From: DASQHW01 sp038209365
GTDB lineage: Bacteria > Actinomycetota > Acidimicrobiia > IMCC26256 > PALSA-610
Direction of reading: 5' to 3'
Assembly (NCBI GenBank): GCA_038209365.1
Contig: JBBQXS010000031.1
Span: 1 to 56,601, forward strand
Length of the DNA: 56,601 nt
Part shown: in pieces, positions 35,901 to 43,751 of the stretch
How positions within the stretch are numbered: position 1 is the stretch's first letter
How the letters are laid out: the number at the start of each line of letters is the position of its first letter
Program-made: the position numbers and the translations under genes
Notes under the pieces: model-generated
The model's input: the letters and a program-made list of their open reading frames with translations, nothing else
What the model was told of the DNA's origin: nothing
Databases searched by the model: none

Positions 35901-36176
35901 GATCCGCAACCGCAGCGGAGCCAATGGCGCCCGCTGTAGTTCGAGCGCGCACGCCAGCGCGTCTGAAGCGCGGGTGAACGCAACCACGAAGCTGTCCCCT
36001 TCGCCCTGTTCCACCGGCCGCACGCCGTGATGGGCGGCGACCGTCTCGGTCACGATGCGGTCGAGGCGGGCGACCGCGGCCGTCATCGCCTCCGGCTCGG
36101 TCTCCCACAACCGGGTCGATCCCTCGACATCGGCGAGCAGCAACGTCACCGTGCCCGTCGGCAGTTGCTCCGCCAT
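32919..36176 (-). CDS. Large STAND regulator: class III cyclase domain, NB-ARC-like ATPase, TPR, LuxR HTH
   Basis: From ATG 36176 the protein has 1,085 residues. Residues 1-165 form a class III nucleotide cyclase homology domain (TVTLLLADVEGSTRLWE with Asp16, GEGDSFVVAF with Asp61, and AVNRAARL with Asn113 and Arg117; the usual substrate Lys before GEGD is not evident). Then comes a STAND ATPase with Walker A GAGGAGKT (220-227) and Walker B ILVALDNCEHLL, a long TPR-like helical region, and a C-terminal LuxR HTH (LTPAERDVVRLVGEGLANKD). Such proteins sense an unknown input and activate transcription. The start at MAEQLPTGT fits the family; ATG 36233 is an alternative. Confidence 0.88.
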   Translation of the reverse strand: MAEQLPTGTVTLLLADVEGSTRLWETEPEAMTAAVARLDRIVTETVAAHHGVRPVEQGEGDSFVVAFTRASDALACALELQRAPLAPLRLRIGVHTGEVQLRDEGNYIGPAVNRAARLRNLAHGGQTVLSGAAHDLVVDQLPAGAWLRDLGSHRMRDLARPERVAQLCHPDLPVEFPPLRSLDAFANNLPVQLTRFVGRGAEMAEVRRLLADNRLVTLTGAGGAGKTRLAVQVAAEISAEFGDGVWLVDLAPITDPDVVPVAMVRALGPPDERGRSTMDTLVRFVADRQILVALDNCEHLLDACAVLIDALLGACSALTILTTSREPIGVAGEVTWRVPSLSLADEAIDLFADRAQRARPGFTVTDENSAAVAEICRRLDGIPLAIELAAARVRALSPAEIVASLHDRFRLLTGGARTAVRRQQTLRASVDWSHALLTEPERILFRRLAAFMGAFDLDAAQTVGAGGGLERHQILDQLALLVDKSLVTAEESNGETRYRLLETVRQYGLEKLGESGEADLVRARHRDHYTAVAALLDAPGSAHFQRLIERAETDIDNLRAAFAWSREAFDLGLALRLASSLQPLWLTRGRIREGRSWFDAALAEQRAGQADLEPAVRARALADKAVLDAWNFGTDSMADAEEAVAIARELDDPALLARALTACGCIASLNTDLGRPYFAEAIGLARATGQLSTLSQILGWQTFGAMISGDPIATRASGEEGLALATAIGDQFHARQCRMWMAVARMWQGDLAEALGQFREIEAEADAARDPIWKRCSLHEQVNALARQGHADEARLLAEKAIEVGGDLGGFYEGLGYLAMSYAALAAGDPAALHDASAATWQRMSGQAVFPPDVFTRMTEAALARGELIAARQWADQAVAATRQTKFAAIDALAMSARVAHALGNAEHAEYHAHQALALGADINATLLTPDVLECIASLAADADSHHEAARLYGAADATRQRFGSVRYALYQPGYEANVTTVRAAIGDDDFEHAWAEGAALSTDEAIAYAQRGRGERKRPASGWASLTPAERDVVRLVGEGLANKDIATRLFVSPRTVQSHLTHIYTKLEVTSRVQLAREAAGHT

Positions 36177-36355
36177 ACCCGCCTCGCTCCCGTACCCCGG
36201 CCGCATCTCCGCGCTCGCCTCAGTCTCGCCCATGCCACCCAGCGTGCGACACGACCGGCCCGGAAACATCCGCGCGTACGCGTATGCCGTCGCAACCGCG
36301 CGCGCATTTACGACCCGACCTTGGGGCCGCGCGCGGAACTGCTTGACTGACCCAG

Positions 36356-36847
36356 GTGGAAGACGTTCGGTGTCGCCGGGCCGGGGCTGAGGACTTCACC
36401 TTTCTCGCGACGATGCTCGGCGAGGCCGCAGTCTGGCGGCCCGACAAGCCGACACCGACCGCCGACCAGCTGCTCGCCGATCCGCGCTACGTGCTGTACC
36501 TCGCTGGATGGCCGAGGCAAGGCGACTATGGACTGGTTGCCGAACAAGACGGACCGGTGGGCGCGGCTTGGTATCGGACGTTCACCGAGGCGAGCCATGG
36601 GTATGGCTTCGTCGCTGAGGATGTCCCCGAACTGTCGATCGCAGTCATCGCGTGCCGTCGGCGCGAGGGGATTGGACGACGGATCCTCGTTGACCTCATC
36701 GATGCCAGCGTTGCTCAGGGATATGCGGCTCTGAGTCTCAGCGTCAATGACGGCAATCCGGCGCGTGGCCTCTACGAGTCGGTTGGCTTCCAAGCTGTCG
36801 AAGGCCGGGTCCGGACCATGATCCGACACGCCGCTCAATCAAACTGA
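36356..36847 (+). CDS. GNAT family N-acetyltransferase
   Basis: The 163-residue protein has the GNAT core: PVGAAWYRTF (beta 4 region), ELSIAVIACRRREGIGRRIL with the acetyl-CoA pyrophosphate loop (R/Q-x-x-G-x-G/A as RREGIGR), YAALSLSVNDGNPARGLYES with the Asn of motif B, and VGFQAVEG. It would transfer acetyl from acetyl-CoA to an amine of an unknown substrate. Start GTG 36356 lacks a strong ribosome site. It is divergent from the large regulator, 179 nt away. Confidence 0.85.
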   Translation: MEDVRCRRAGAEDFTFLATMLGEAAVWRPDKPTPTADQLLADPRYVLYLAGWPRQGDYGLVAEQDGPVGAAWYRTFTEASHGYGFVAEDVPELSIAVIACRRREGIGRRILVDLIDASVAQGYAALSLSVNDGNPARGLYESVGFQAVEGRVRTMIRHAAQSN

Positions 36848-36935
36848 GCAGCCACTACCCGATCGCCGTACGACCGTGGGGGCCCGAGCTGCCGACCTTC
36901 GTTGGAGGTCAGGACAACGTTGCCTGACGCGGCAA

Positions 36936-38102
36936 CTAGCTGTCCTGTTCCTCTTCTTGTTCTTGCACTTCCGGGCGACCGACGCGGTGGGAGGCGCCAA
37001 GCACCGACTCCGTGTCGGTGCCGAGCGGGCGTCCGGCCCAGCGCACCTCGCCCGGCGTGCGGGACATCCGCGCGACGGGCGCTTGCATCACTACGCCGTC
37101 GACTTCCACGAACACCGCGCGCGCTTTCACGTGCGGATCTGCGAGCAGGTCGCGCATGGAGTACACGGGCGCGATCGCGGCTTGGGCCTGCTCGAACGCC
37201 GCCAGCACGTCTCCCGACGGGCGCGCCCCGATCCACTCGGCAACCGCGCGGTCGAGCTCCTCGCGGTGTGCGGCACGACCTTCGAACGTCCCGAACCGTG
37301 GATCGTCTCCGAGACCCAGCAGCTCCAGCACGCGGTGCGCGATCGACTCGGTCGACGTGGAGATCGCGACCCACCGATCGTCGGCACACCGGTAGGTGCC
37401 GCGGGGCACGGTGTAGGGAATGCCCGACCCGAGGCGCGGCTGCTCGTAGCCGAGATGGGCGGCCGCGGACGGGAGGGCCGACATCATCTGGAGCATCGAC
37501 TCCAGCAGGTTGACGTCGACGACTTGCCCTTCGCCGGTTGCGTCACGATGGCGCAGCGCGACCATGACCGCGAAGGCGCCCGCGAGCGCGGCGACCTCGT
37601 CGGTGAGCGCGATCGGTGGGAGCAGCGGCGGCCCATCGGGCTCGCCGTTGATCGCGGCAAACCCGCTCATCGCCTCGGCCATCGTTGCGAAACCCGGCCG
37701 CGACGCATACGGGCCGTCCTGGCCGAAGCCGGTGACCCGCAACAGGACCAGCCGAGGATTGCGCGCGAGCAAGAGGTCGGGGCCGAGCCCGAGTCGTTCG
37801 ATCGTGCCGGGACGGAAGTTCTCGACCAGCACGTCGGCGTCCGCCGCGAGCGCGAGCAGCGCGTCGCGGCCGGCGTCGGTCTTGAGATCGAGCACGATCG
37901 CGCGCTTGTTCCGACCGAGCAGCTTCCACGTGTAGGAGTCGCCGCCTTCGGGCGGGAACCAGCCCATGCGGCGCACGCCATCACCGGCCGGCGACTCGAC
38001 CTTGATCACGTCGGCACCGAAGTCTGCGAGGTGGCGCGCCACGCCCGGGCCGGCGAACACGGTGGCCATATCGATCACTCGTAGACCGTCCAGCGCCTGC
38101 AC
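36936..38102 (-). CDS. Class III (CaiB/BaiF) CoA-transferase
   Basis: The 388-residue protein has the family III pattern: LDGLRVIDMATVFAGPGVAR, ADFGADVIKVESPAGDG, LVENFRPGTIERLGLG, and the likely catalytic Asp168 in PPIALTDEVAALAGA, where an aspartyl-CoA thioester forms. These interlocked dimers move CoA between acids such as formate, carnitine or mesaconate. The short acidic tail EVQEQEEEQDS is unusual. It is 18 nt behind the metallophosphoesterase gene on the same strand. Mesaconyl-CoA C1-C4 transferase (Mct) would fit the pathway context but the substrate cannot be read from sequence. Confidence 0.88.
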   Translation of the reverse strand: MQALDGLRVIDMATVFAGPGVARHLADFGADVIKVESPAGDGVRRMGWFPPEGGDSYTWKLLGRNKRAIVLDLKTDAGRDALLALAADADVLVENFRPGTIERLGLGPDLLLARNPRLVLLRVTGFGQDGPYASRPGFATMAEAMSGFAAINGEPDGPPLLPPIALTDEVAALAGAFAVMVALRHRDATGEGQVVDVNLLESMLQMMSALPSAAAHLGYEQPRLGSGIPYTVPRGTYRCADDRWVAISTSTESIAHRVLELLGLGDDPRFGTFEGRAAHREELDRAVAEWIGARPSGDVLAAFEQAQAAIAPVYSMRDLLADPHVKARAVFVEVDGVVMQAPVARMSRTPGEVRWAGRPLGTDTESVLGASHRVGRPEVQEQEEEQDS

Positions 38103-38120
38103 AACGTATCTTTCGTCGGA

Positions 38121-39224
38121 TCAGAAGATCTCGGTGAAGCACCGGTCATTGAGCTGACCCAGCGCATAGTCGCGATACAAGCCCGCGAACATGGCGCGGG
38201 TCTTCTCGGTCCAGGCCATGGCATCGGGCGCGTCGATGCGCCGTGTCAACTGCACATAACCGCCCTCGTGGACGCGGTACTCGGCCCACGCTCCCGGATA
38301 GTCCTTGACGCACGCGATCTCCACGATCGGGATGTCGCGCGCCTGAGGGAACCGGCGCGTGCGCGTGCGATGCGTGTGACCGGCGAAGTACCCGGCGATG
38401 GTTTCGCGTCGCGAGATCACTGCGCACAGGGCGTCGCTGTCGTCGGGGTTGATGCCGAAATAGTTGGCGCTTCGCTGTTTCGCGTTCGGTTCCCACGGGT
38501 GATGGTGGCCGAACACGAGCACGGGCGTCGCAGACGCACCGGAAAGTTCGTCGAGCCATTCGAGCTGCGCCTGCGGGATGCAACCGCGATCGCTTCCCGG
38601 GATCACCGTATCGAGCACGGCGAGCGTGACGCCGGGCAGCGCGACCTCGAAGGGAGCCGTGGCCGCGATCGTCTCGGTCTGCATCGCGTCGTGGTTCCCG
38701 CGGAAGTGGCGCATGCGAGGACCGAGGACGGAGTATGCGCGCAGAAAGGCGCCGTACTCGTCCTCGGTGCCGAGGTTGGTGAGGTCGCCCTTGACGATCA
38801 CCACGTCCGGATCGAGCTGCTCGATCGCGCGGATCGCGCCGCGGTTCATCGTCTCGGGATATGGCTCGTCGCCCGGGCCGACACTGAATACCGGCCCGAC
38901 TTCCTCCGAGGTACCGAGCTTGCCGCACTCGGTCTCACCGAAGTGGACGTCGTTGACCGTCGCGATCGTTGCGAGCAACCGGCCGGGCGCCGGATCCAGC
39001 GTCGTGACCGTGTCGGGCAGCAGCGCCGACGGTTCTGCGCCGTCGAGCGCGAGCTCGTAGCGGGTGGACGCCTCGAGGCCTGTGACGCGGGCCGAGTGAT
39101 ACCGCCCGGCGGTGACGACCGAACGGTCGCCCACCCGCGTCTCGACCTCACGGTCGTCGTCGGTGCGGAAGGTGACCACGACCTCATCGGGCGCGACGGT
39201 GAACAGCTCGGCGTCGTGGATCAC
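38121..39224 (-). CDS. Calcineurin-like metallophosphoesterase
   Basis: The 367-residue protein has an N-terminal fibronectin-like beta region (about 1-75) and then a metallophosphoesterase core with the dimetal motifs in order: VNDVHFGE (D-x-H), VVIVKGDLTNLG (GDxx), RHFRGNHDAM (GNHD), VFGHHHPW and YFAGHTHRTRTRR (GHxH). No signal peptide is seen. It may hydrolyse cyclic nucleotides or phosphodiesters. GTG 39224 lies 6 nt behind TAGCCT. It probably forms a two-gene operon with the CoA-transferase. Confidence 0.88.
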   Translation of the reverse strand: MIHDAELFTVAPDEVVVTFRTDDDREVETRVGDRSVVTAGRYHSARVTGLEASTRYELALDGAEPSALLPDTVTTLDPAPGRLLATIATVNDVHFGETECGKLGTSEEVGPVFSVGPGDEPYPETMNRGAIRAIEQLDPDVVIVKGDLTNLGTEDEYGAFLRAYSVLGPRMRHFRGNHDAMQTETIAATAPFEVALPGVTLAVLDTVIPGSDRGCIPQAQLEWLDELSGASATPVLVFGHHHPWEPNAKQRSANYFGINPDDSDALCAVISRRETIAGYFAGHTHRTRTRRFPQARDIPIVEIACVKDYPGAWAEYRVHEGGYVQLTRRIDAPDAMAWTEKTRAMFAGLYRDYALGQLNDRCFTEIF

Positions 39225-39230
39225 CGCGCC

Positions 39231-39236
39231 AGGCTA
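39231..39236 (-). promoter_or_regulatory. -10 hexamer TAGCCT for the metallophosphoesterase gene
   Basis: TAGCCT (minus strand) ends 6 nt before the GTG and no ribosome site is present, the pattern of a leaderless mRNA. Confidence 0.45.
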
Positions 39237-39251
39237 CGGGAGACTGAGAGG

Positions 39252-39755
39252 ATGGATACCAAACGCGTCGACCCACCCTACGAAGCCGACGAGCGGCACA
39301 TGCTCGAAAGCTGGCTCGAGTTCCACCGCGCGACGCTCGAGATGAAGTGCGACGGGCTCTCGGACGATCAGTTGCGCGAACGCTCGGTGCCACCCTCGTC
39401 GATCTCGCTGCTCGGTCTCGTGCGACACATGGCCGACGTCGAGCGGAACTGGTTCCGCTGGGTGTTGTCGGGCGAGCACGGCCCGGGATTGTTCTGGACA
39501 CCCGAGAACGAGGACGGTGACTTCGACGACGTCGACGACGCGCCGGTCGACGAAGCGTTCGAGGCATGGCGGGCGGAGTGCGTGAATGCCCGCGAAGTTG
39601 CCGCGAGCCTGCAACTCGAGGACACCGGGACGCGCCGCAACGGCGCGACCGTGTCTCTGCGGTGGGTGCTCGTCCACATGATCGAGGAGTACGCGCGCCA
39701 TAACGGCCACGCGGACTTCTTGCGAGAGCGAATCGACGGCGCAACCGGCGACTGA
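39252..39755 (+). CDS. DinB family protein (DUF664 type)
   Basis: The 167-residue protein has the DUF664/DinB pattern: ESWLEFHRATLEMKCDGLSD, SLLGLVRHMADVERNWFRWV with the first metal His, and HMIEEYARHNGHADFLRERI with the last His residues. Mycothiol-dependent transferases belong here, which fits an actinobacterium. The ATG has GAGAGG close upstream. It is divergent from the metallophosphoesterase and ends 4 nt before the carboxylase epsilon gene on the other strand. Confidence 0.87.
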   Translation: MDTKRVDPPYEADERHMLESWLEFHRATLEMKCDGLSDDQLRERSVPPSSISLLGLVRHMADVERNWFRWVLSGEHGPGLFWTPENEDGDFDDVDDAPVDEAFEAWRAECVNAREVAASLQLEDTGTRRNGATVSLRWVLVHMIEEYARHNGHADFLRERIDGATGD

Positions 39756-39759
39756 GGAA

Positions 39760-39969
39760 TTACGTTCTTGACCTGCGGCCGAGGCGGCCGGAGAGCCGCC
39801 ACGGTCCACGCTGCAACAGCGCACGCTGCGCGGAGCGCCGGGAGGCTTCGACCCACATACTCAACTGGTCGGGATCCGCGTCGGACCGCGCCGCCGCGCT
39901 GGCCGCCACGCGCTGTTGCTCCAACGCGATCGTCACCGCGGTGACTGCAGCGACTTCCTCCGGCGTCAA
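39760..39969 (-). CDS. Acyl-CoA carboxylase epsilon subunit
   Basis: This 69-residue protein directly follows the carboxyltransferase gene; its TTG start overlaps the TGA (TTGA at 39966-39969). The opening TPEEVAAVTAVTIALEQQRV is the typical helix of actinobacterial AccE/PccE subunits, which bind the beta hexamer and stabilise the holoenzyme. The basic C-terminus ends WRLSGRLGRRSRT. Its presence supports an actinobacterial host. Confidence 0.8.
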   Translation of the reverse strand: MTPEEVAAVTAVTIALEQQRVAASAAARSDADPDQLSMWVEASRRSAQRALLQRGPWRLSGRLGRRSRT

Positions 39970-41543
39970 AGTGGTCCGTTGCCGTGTTTGCGCGCCGGAA
40001 GCTGCTCCCGCTTCGTGCGCAGCATCTCGAGCGCCCGAGCAAGCATCTTGCGGGTGTCGCGCGGGTCGATCACGTCATCGACATAGCCCCGCTCGGCAGC
40101 CTGATACGGATTGAGGAAGCGATCCTCGTATTCGAGGATGAGCTCGGCCTTGCGAGCCTCGGGATTGGCCGCCGTGTCGATCTCCTTGCGGAAGATGATG
40201 CTTGCGGCACCCTCCGCGCCCATCACCGCGATCTCGGCGCCCGGCCACGCATATGCGATGTCGGCGCCGATCGACTTCGAGTTCATCACGACGAACGCGC
40301 CACCGTGCCCCTTGCGCGTGATGATCTGCACGCGCGGCACGGTTGCTTCGCAATATGCGTAGAGCAGCTTGGCGCCGTGGCGGATGATGCCCCCGTACTC
40401 CTGGTCGGTACCGGGGAGAAAGCCCGGGACGTCCACGAACGTCACGAGCGGCACGTTGAACGCGTCGCACGTGCGGACGAACCTGCCCGCCTTCTCCGAC
40501 GCGTTGATGTCGAGACTCCCGGCGAGGACTTGGGGTTGGTTCCCGACGATGCCGATGACGTGACCGTCGATGCGCGCGAAGCCGCACACGATGTTCATGG
40601 CCCACAGCGGGAAGACTTCGAAGAAGTCGCCGTCGTCAACGATGTCGGCGATGACCTTCTTCATGTCGTAGGCACGGTTCGACGAATCGGGAATGAGATC
40701 CATCAGCGCGTCGCAGGGGCGCTCCGGATCGTCGTCGGGCTCGAAGTACGGCGGGTCCTCGAGGTTGTTCGACGGCAAGAAGGACAGGAGATAGCGCACC
40801 ATCTCGATGCAGCTCGGCTCGTCGTCGGCAATGAAGTTCGCCACCCCCGACTTCGTCGCGTGTGTGATCGCGCCGCCGAGCTCCTCGTGTGTGACTTCCT
40901 CGCCGGTCACGGTCTTCACGACGTCGGGTCCCGTGATGTACATGTTCGATACGCCCTTCACCATGAAGATGAAGTCGGTCATCGCCGGCGAGTACACGGC
41001 GCCCCCCGCGCACGGCCCGAGGACCACGCTGATCTGCGGGATGACTCCCGAGGCCTTCACGTTCCGGAAGAAGATGCCGCCGTAACTCGCGAGTGAGACG
41101 ACACCTTCTTGGATGCGCGCCCCGCCGCCGTCGTTCAGGCCGACGAGTGGCGCGCCCACCGACTCGGCGAGGTCCATCACCTTGTGGATCTTCTCGGCGT
41201 ACACCTCGCCGAGGGCACCACCGAAGATCGTGAAGTCCTGGCTGAACACGAAGATCTTGCGGCCGTTGACGGTGCCCCAGCCGGTGACGACGCCGTCGGT
41301 GAGCGGACGGTTGTTCTCGATGCCGAACCCGTGGGCACGGTGGCGGGCCAGCATGTCGAGCTCGACGAACGAGTCGGCGTCGACCAGGAGCTCGATGCGC
41401 TCTCGGGCAGTGAGCTTGCCCCGCTCGTGCTGGCGGCGTACCGAGGCCTCGGCACCCGGGATCCGCGCCTCCTCCTTCAGCTTCGCGAGCTGTTCGAGCC
41501 GCTCGGTGATGGGGTGCGGCATCGGGGAAATCTCGTCGGCCAT
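39966..41543 (-). CDS. pccB: Propionyl-/acyl-CoA carboxylase beta (carboxyltransferase) subunit
   Basis: The subunit transfers carboxybiotin CO2 to propionyl-CoA (or acetyl-CoA), giving methylmalonyl-CoA. The 525-residue protein is full length with both crotonase-like halves: GGGARIQEGVVSLASYGGIF and GPCAGGAVYSPAMTDFIFMV (first oxyanion hole), then VDVPGFLPGTDQEYGGIIRHG and GHGGAFVVMNSKSIGADIAY (second). The biotin carboxylase alpha subunit is not in this window. ATG 41543 is 6 nt behind TAGCCT, inside the end of the channel gene. It is the fifth gene of a run starting at ccr. Confidence 0.93.
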   Translation of the reverse strand: MADEISPMPHPITERLEQLAKLKEEARIPGAEASVRRQHERGKLTARERIELLVDADSFVELDMLARHRAHGFGIENNRPLTDGVVTGWGTVNGRKIFVFSQDFTIFGGALGEVYAEKIHKVMDLAESVGAPLVGLNDGGGARIQEGVVSLASYGGIFFRNVKASGVIPQISVVLGPCAGGAVYSPAMTDFIFMVKGVSNMYITGPDVVKTVTGEEVTHEELGGAITHATKSGVANFIADDEPSCIEMVRYLLSFLPSNNLEDPPYFEPDDDPERPCDALMDLIPDSSNRAYDMKKVIADIVDDGDFFEVFPLWAMNIVCGFARIDGHVIGIVGNQPQVLAGSLDINASEKAGRFVRTCDAFNVPLVTFVDVPGFLPGTDQEYGGIIRHGAKLLYAYCEATVPRVQIITRKGHGGAFVVMNSKSIGADIAYAWPGAEIAVMGAEGAASIIFRKEIDTAANPEARKAELILEYEDRFLNPYQAAERGYVDDVIDPRDTRKMLARALEMLRTKREQLPARKHGNGPL

Positions 41544-41549
41544 CGGGTC

Positions 41550-41555
41550 AGGCTA
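41550..41555 (-). promoter_or_regulatory. -10 hexamer TAGCCT for pccB
   Basis: TAGCCT (minus strand) overlaps the stop of the upstream gene and ends 6 nt before the ATG. It would give the carboxylase genes their own leaderless transcript inside the larger operon. Confidence 0.45.
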
Positions 41556-42158
41556 CTTCCTGAGTGCGGGGACGTACCCGGTCGCGAAGTAGCCGGCGAG
41601 CGCCGCGAACAGCACGAGCGCGGCCGGCGCGCTGACGAGCGCCACCACGATCGAGGACGCGTATGCGACCGGGCCGATGATCGTGCGCCGGATGGCTCGG
41701 CGCACGCCCTCGTCGTTCAGGTCCGTCGATCGGAGTCCGGGACGAGCGAGCAGGCGCCACCACAGCGCGAGGAACCCGACGCCGACGAACAGCATGTTGG
41801 CGCCGTACAGCGCTGCGGCCGCGTGTCCGCTGTCGCCGTCGCGGAGATAGTCGCCGAGGACCGCCGTCGGGAACGGCACGAACGAGATCGACAACAACAA
41901 GAGCAGGTTCAAGAACAGCAGCGCGCGGTCGACTCGTGCGACGCCTTGGAACAGCGCGTGATGGTTGATCCACATGATGCCGATCGTCACGAAGCTGACT
42001 GCGAACACTGCGTATTTCGGCCACAGGCTCAGGAGCTCGTGAGCGAGGGTGCTGCCCTTCGGGACGTCGGGAACGCGTATTTCGAGCACGAGCAAGGTGA
42101 TGGCGATTGCAAGGACGCCGTCGGAGAAAGCCTCGAGGCGAGCCGTCGTCGCGTTCAC
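41553..42158 (-). CDS. TMEM175/DUF1211-like potassium channel protein
   Basis: From GTG 42158 the 201-residue protein has six hydrophobic helices. TM1 carries the family hallmark ARLEAFSDGVLAIAITLLVL (the FSD motif), followed by LEIRVPDVPKG and IGIMWINHHALFQGVARVDR. Bacterial members form tetrameric K+ channels with a gate of hydrophobic residues in TM1. The GTG overlaps the stop of the Coq4-like gene (GTGA). Its place between acyl-CoA genes is unexplained. Confidence 0.85.
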   Translation of the reverse strand: MNATTARLEAFSDGVLAIAITLLVLEIRVPDVPKGSTLAHELLSLWPKYAVFAVSFVTIGIMWINHHALFQGVARVDRALLFLNLLLLLSISFVPFPTAVLGDYLRDGDSGHAAAALYGANMLFVGVGFLALWWRLLARPGLRSTDLNDEGVRRAIRRTIIGPVAYASSIVVALVSAPAALVLFAALAGYFATGYVPALRK

Positions 42159-43309
42159 GCGGGTCGCGCGCCGTACGAGTCGTATTCGCGTCCCGCCGCC
42201 TCCGCGGCTCTCCGCCCGCACTCGTACTGGAACGGCGTGATGCCACCTGGTTCCCACGCGGTGACCGAGCCCGCTTCCACGGCGTGCTCGGCCTTGGGCA
42301 CGACACCGAACTCGGCGCGCACGTCCTCGACGGGACGGGCCGCGTGCCCGAACCAGTCGATCTTGAGCAGGTCCGGGCCGCCGGCATGCGCGGCGCAGAG
42401 CGCGCCGCGTCGCATGGCGTCCGCCAGTCGCACGGCCATGCCCTGGTGCGAGAGATGCCCCCGGTCGTAGTGGAAGAGTCCGGCGCCCGACGCGAGGTAG
42501 CCGGTCTCGAACAGGCTGATGACCATGGCCAACAGCGAAAACCCCCGAGGATCGTCGTCTGCGCGCGCGATGAACCCGAACACCTCCAACTCGCACTCGA
42601 CGGTCGAGCCGTAGTCCGCGACCACGTGCATCCAGTCGTGCTGGGCGAGCAGGGGTGGTGCGCTCTTGGGGCGGCCGGGGAACACGAACCCGCGTGCGTC
42701 GTAGAACTTCACCACCTCGCGTCCGAGAGAGCCGTCGGGGAGGTCACGTAAGGCTTCCCACCTCTCGGCGAGCGCGAGATCGAAGGCACACTCCTCCCAC
42801 GCGTCGGCCAACGCTCGCGACGTGTGCAGTACGCCGGCGTGGGTGGGGTCCCACGTCTCCATGTAGCCGCTGCGCTGAAAGTCGATGAGCGCGAGGCCCA
42901 GGCTGCCGTGTGCGTACCGGTCGGCGACGCGCAGCATCGAGTCGTCGACGCCGAGCTCGCGCGCGTACGTCTCGACGCGTCGCACGACTTCTTCGGGCAA
43001 TGGCACGAGGACGAGGGAGCAGAGCAACATGAAGTGCACCATGCGGTGCCGGAACGGTTCGTTCCGCGTCGCGAGTGCGTGCGCGAACTCCTCGGGGCCG
43101 ATGCGGGGAACATGGTTGGCGGGGACGACGACGCCCGTCATCGACTCCAGGAGCGACTCGATCAGCAGACGCTGCAGGCTGGTGAGCTGCCCGCCGGGCG
43201 CGACCGCGGCGGCCACGGCTCCCGCGATGTTCCGCGCCTCCACCGCGTCAGGTGGCGTCAGCTTCACGACATCGTTGCTCGGCAGCGGCACGGGCACGCG
43301 GCGCCTCAA
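42155..43309 (-). CDS. Coq4-like protein with TerB-like N-terminal domain
   Basis: The 384-residue product has two parts. Residues about 25-135 are helical and resemble TerB-type domains (LTSLQRLLIESLLESMTGVV, VVRRVETYARELGVDDSMLR). Residues about 200-380 hold the Coq4 metal motif HDx2Hx11E exactly: His224, Asp225, His228, Glu240 (AQHDWMHVVADYGSTVECEL), then FGFIARADDDPRG and GLFHYDRGHLSHQGMAVRLA. Coq4 acts in ubiquinone synthesis in mitochondria and proteobacteria, but actinobacteria usually use menaquinone, so another substrate is likely. It starts 18 nt after the epimerase. TTG 43309 or GTG 43297 (GAGG 6 nt upstream) may be the start. Confidence 0.72.
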   Translation of the reverse strand: MRRRVPVPLPSNDVVKLTPPDAVEARNIAGAVAAAVAPGGQLTSLQRLLIESLLESMTGVVVPANHVPRIGPEEFAHALATRNEPFRHRMVHFMLLCSLVLVPLPEEVVRRVETYARELGVDDSMLRVADRYAHGSLGLALIDFQRSGYMETWDPTHAGVLHTSRALADAWEECAFDLALAERWEALRDLPDGSLGREVVKFYDARGFVFPGRPKSAPPLLAQHDWMHVVADYGSTVECELEVFGFIARADDDPRGFSLLAMVISLFETGYLASGAGLFHYDRGHLSHQGMAVRLADAMRRGALCAAHAGGPDLLKIDWFGHAARPVEDVRAEFGVVPKAEHAVEAGSVTAWEPGGITPFQYECGRRAAEAAGREYDSYGARPA

Positions 43310-43327
43310 CCTCCGGGGGCGGTAACG

Positions 43328-43726
43328 CTATTCCTGCACGAGCTCGATCAGCGTGCCGAACGCACCCTTGGGGTGGACGAACGCGACGGTCGTGCCACGG
43401 CTCCCAGGTCGGGGCTGCTCGTCGATCACGCGGCCGCCGTGCGCCTTCACTGATGCAAGGGCCTCGGCACAGTCGTCGACCCGATAGCCGATGTGATGGA
43501 GCCCTTCGCCCCTCGTGGCGAGATACTTGGCAACCGGTGAGTCATCACGAGTCGGGGTCAGCAGCTGCACATAGGAGTCCGCGACCTTGAGCAACGCCTC
43601 CTCGACGCCGTCACTCTCGACCACCTCGCGATGCGCGACCTCGCAACCGAACGTCTCGCGGTAGTAGCCGATCGCGGCCTCCAGATCGTTGACGGCGATC
43701 GCAACGTGATCGATCTCGGTCAGCAT
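43328..43726 (-). CDS. mce: Ethylmalonyl-/methylmalonyl-CoA epimerase
   Basis: The enzyme flips the C2 centre of ethylmalonyl-CoA and methylmalonyl-CoA. The 132-residue VOC protein has the metal ligands in order: His7 (IDHVAIAV), Gln in SYVQLLTPT, His in GEGLHHIGYRVDD and Glu in GTLIELVQE. It sits 25 nt after ccr, whose product the epimerase would process before the mutase. ATG 43726 is 7 nt behind TACACT. Confidence 0.92.
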   Translation of the reverse strand: MLTEIDHVAIAVNDLEAAIGYYRETFGCEVAHREVVESDGVEEALLKVADSYVQLLTPTRDDSPVAKYLATRGEGLHHIGYRVDDCAEALASVKAHGGRVIDEQPRPGSRGTTVAFVHPKGAFGTLIELVQE

Positions 43727-43733
43727 GCGCCGG

Positions 43734-43739
43734 AGTGTA
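43734..43739 (-). promoter_or_regulatory. -10 hexamer TACACT for the epimerase gene
   Basis: TACACT (minus strand) ends 7 nt before the ATG in the 25-nt gap after ccr, so the epimerase and following genes may have an internal leaderless promoter. Confidence 0.4.
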
Positions 43740-43751
43740 GGGCCCGACGGC

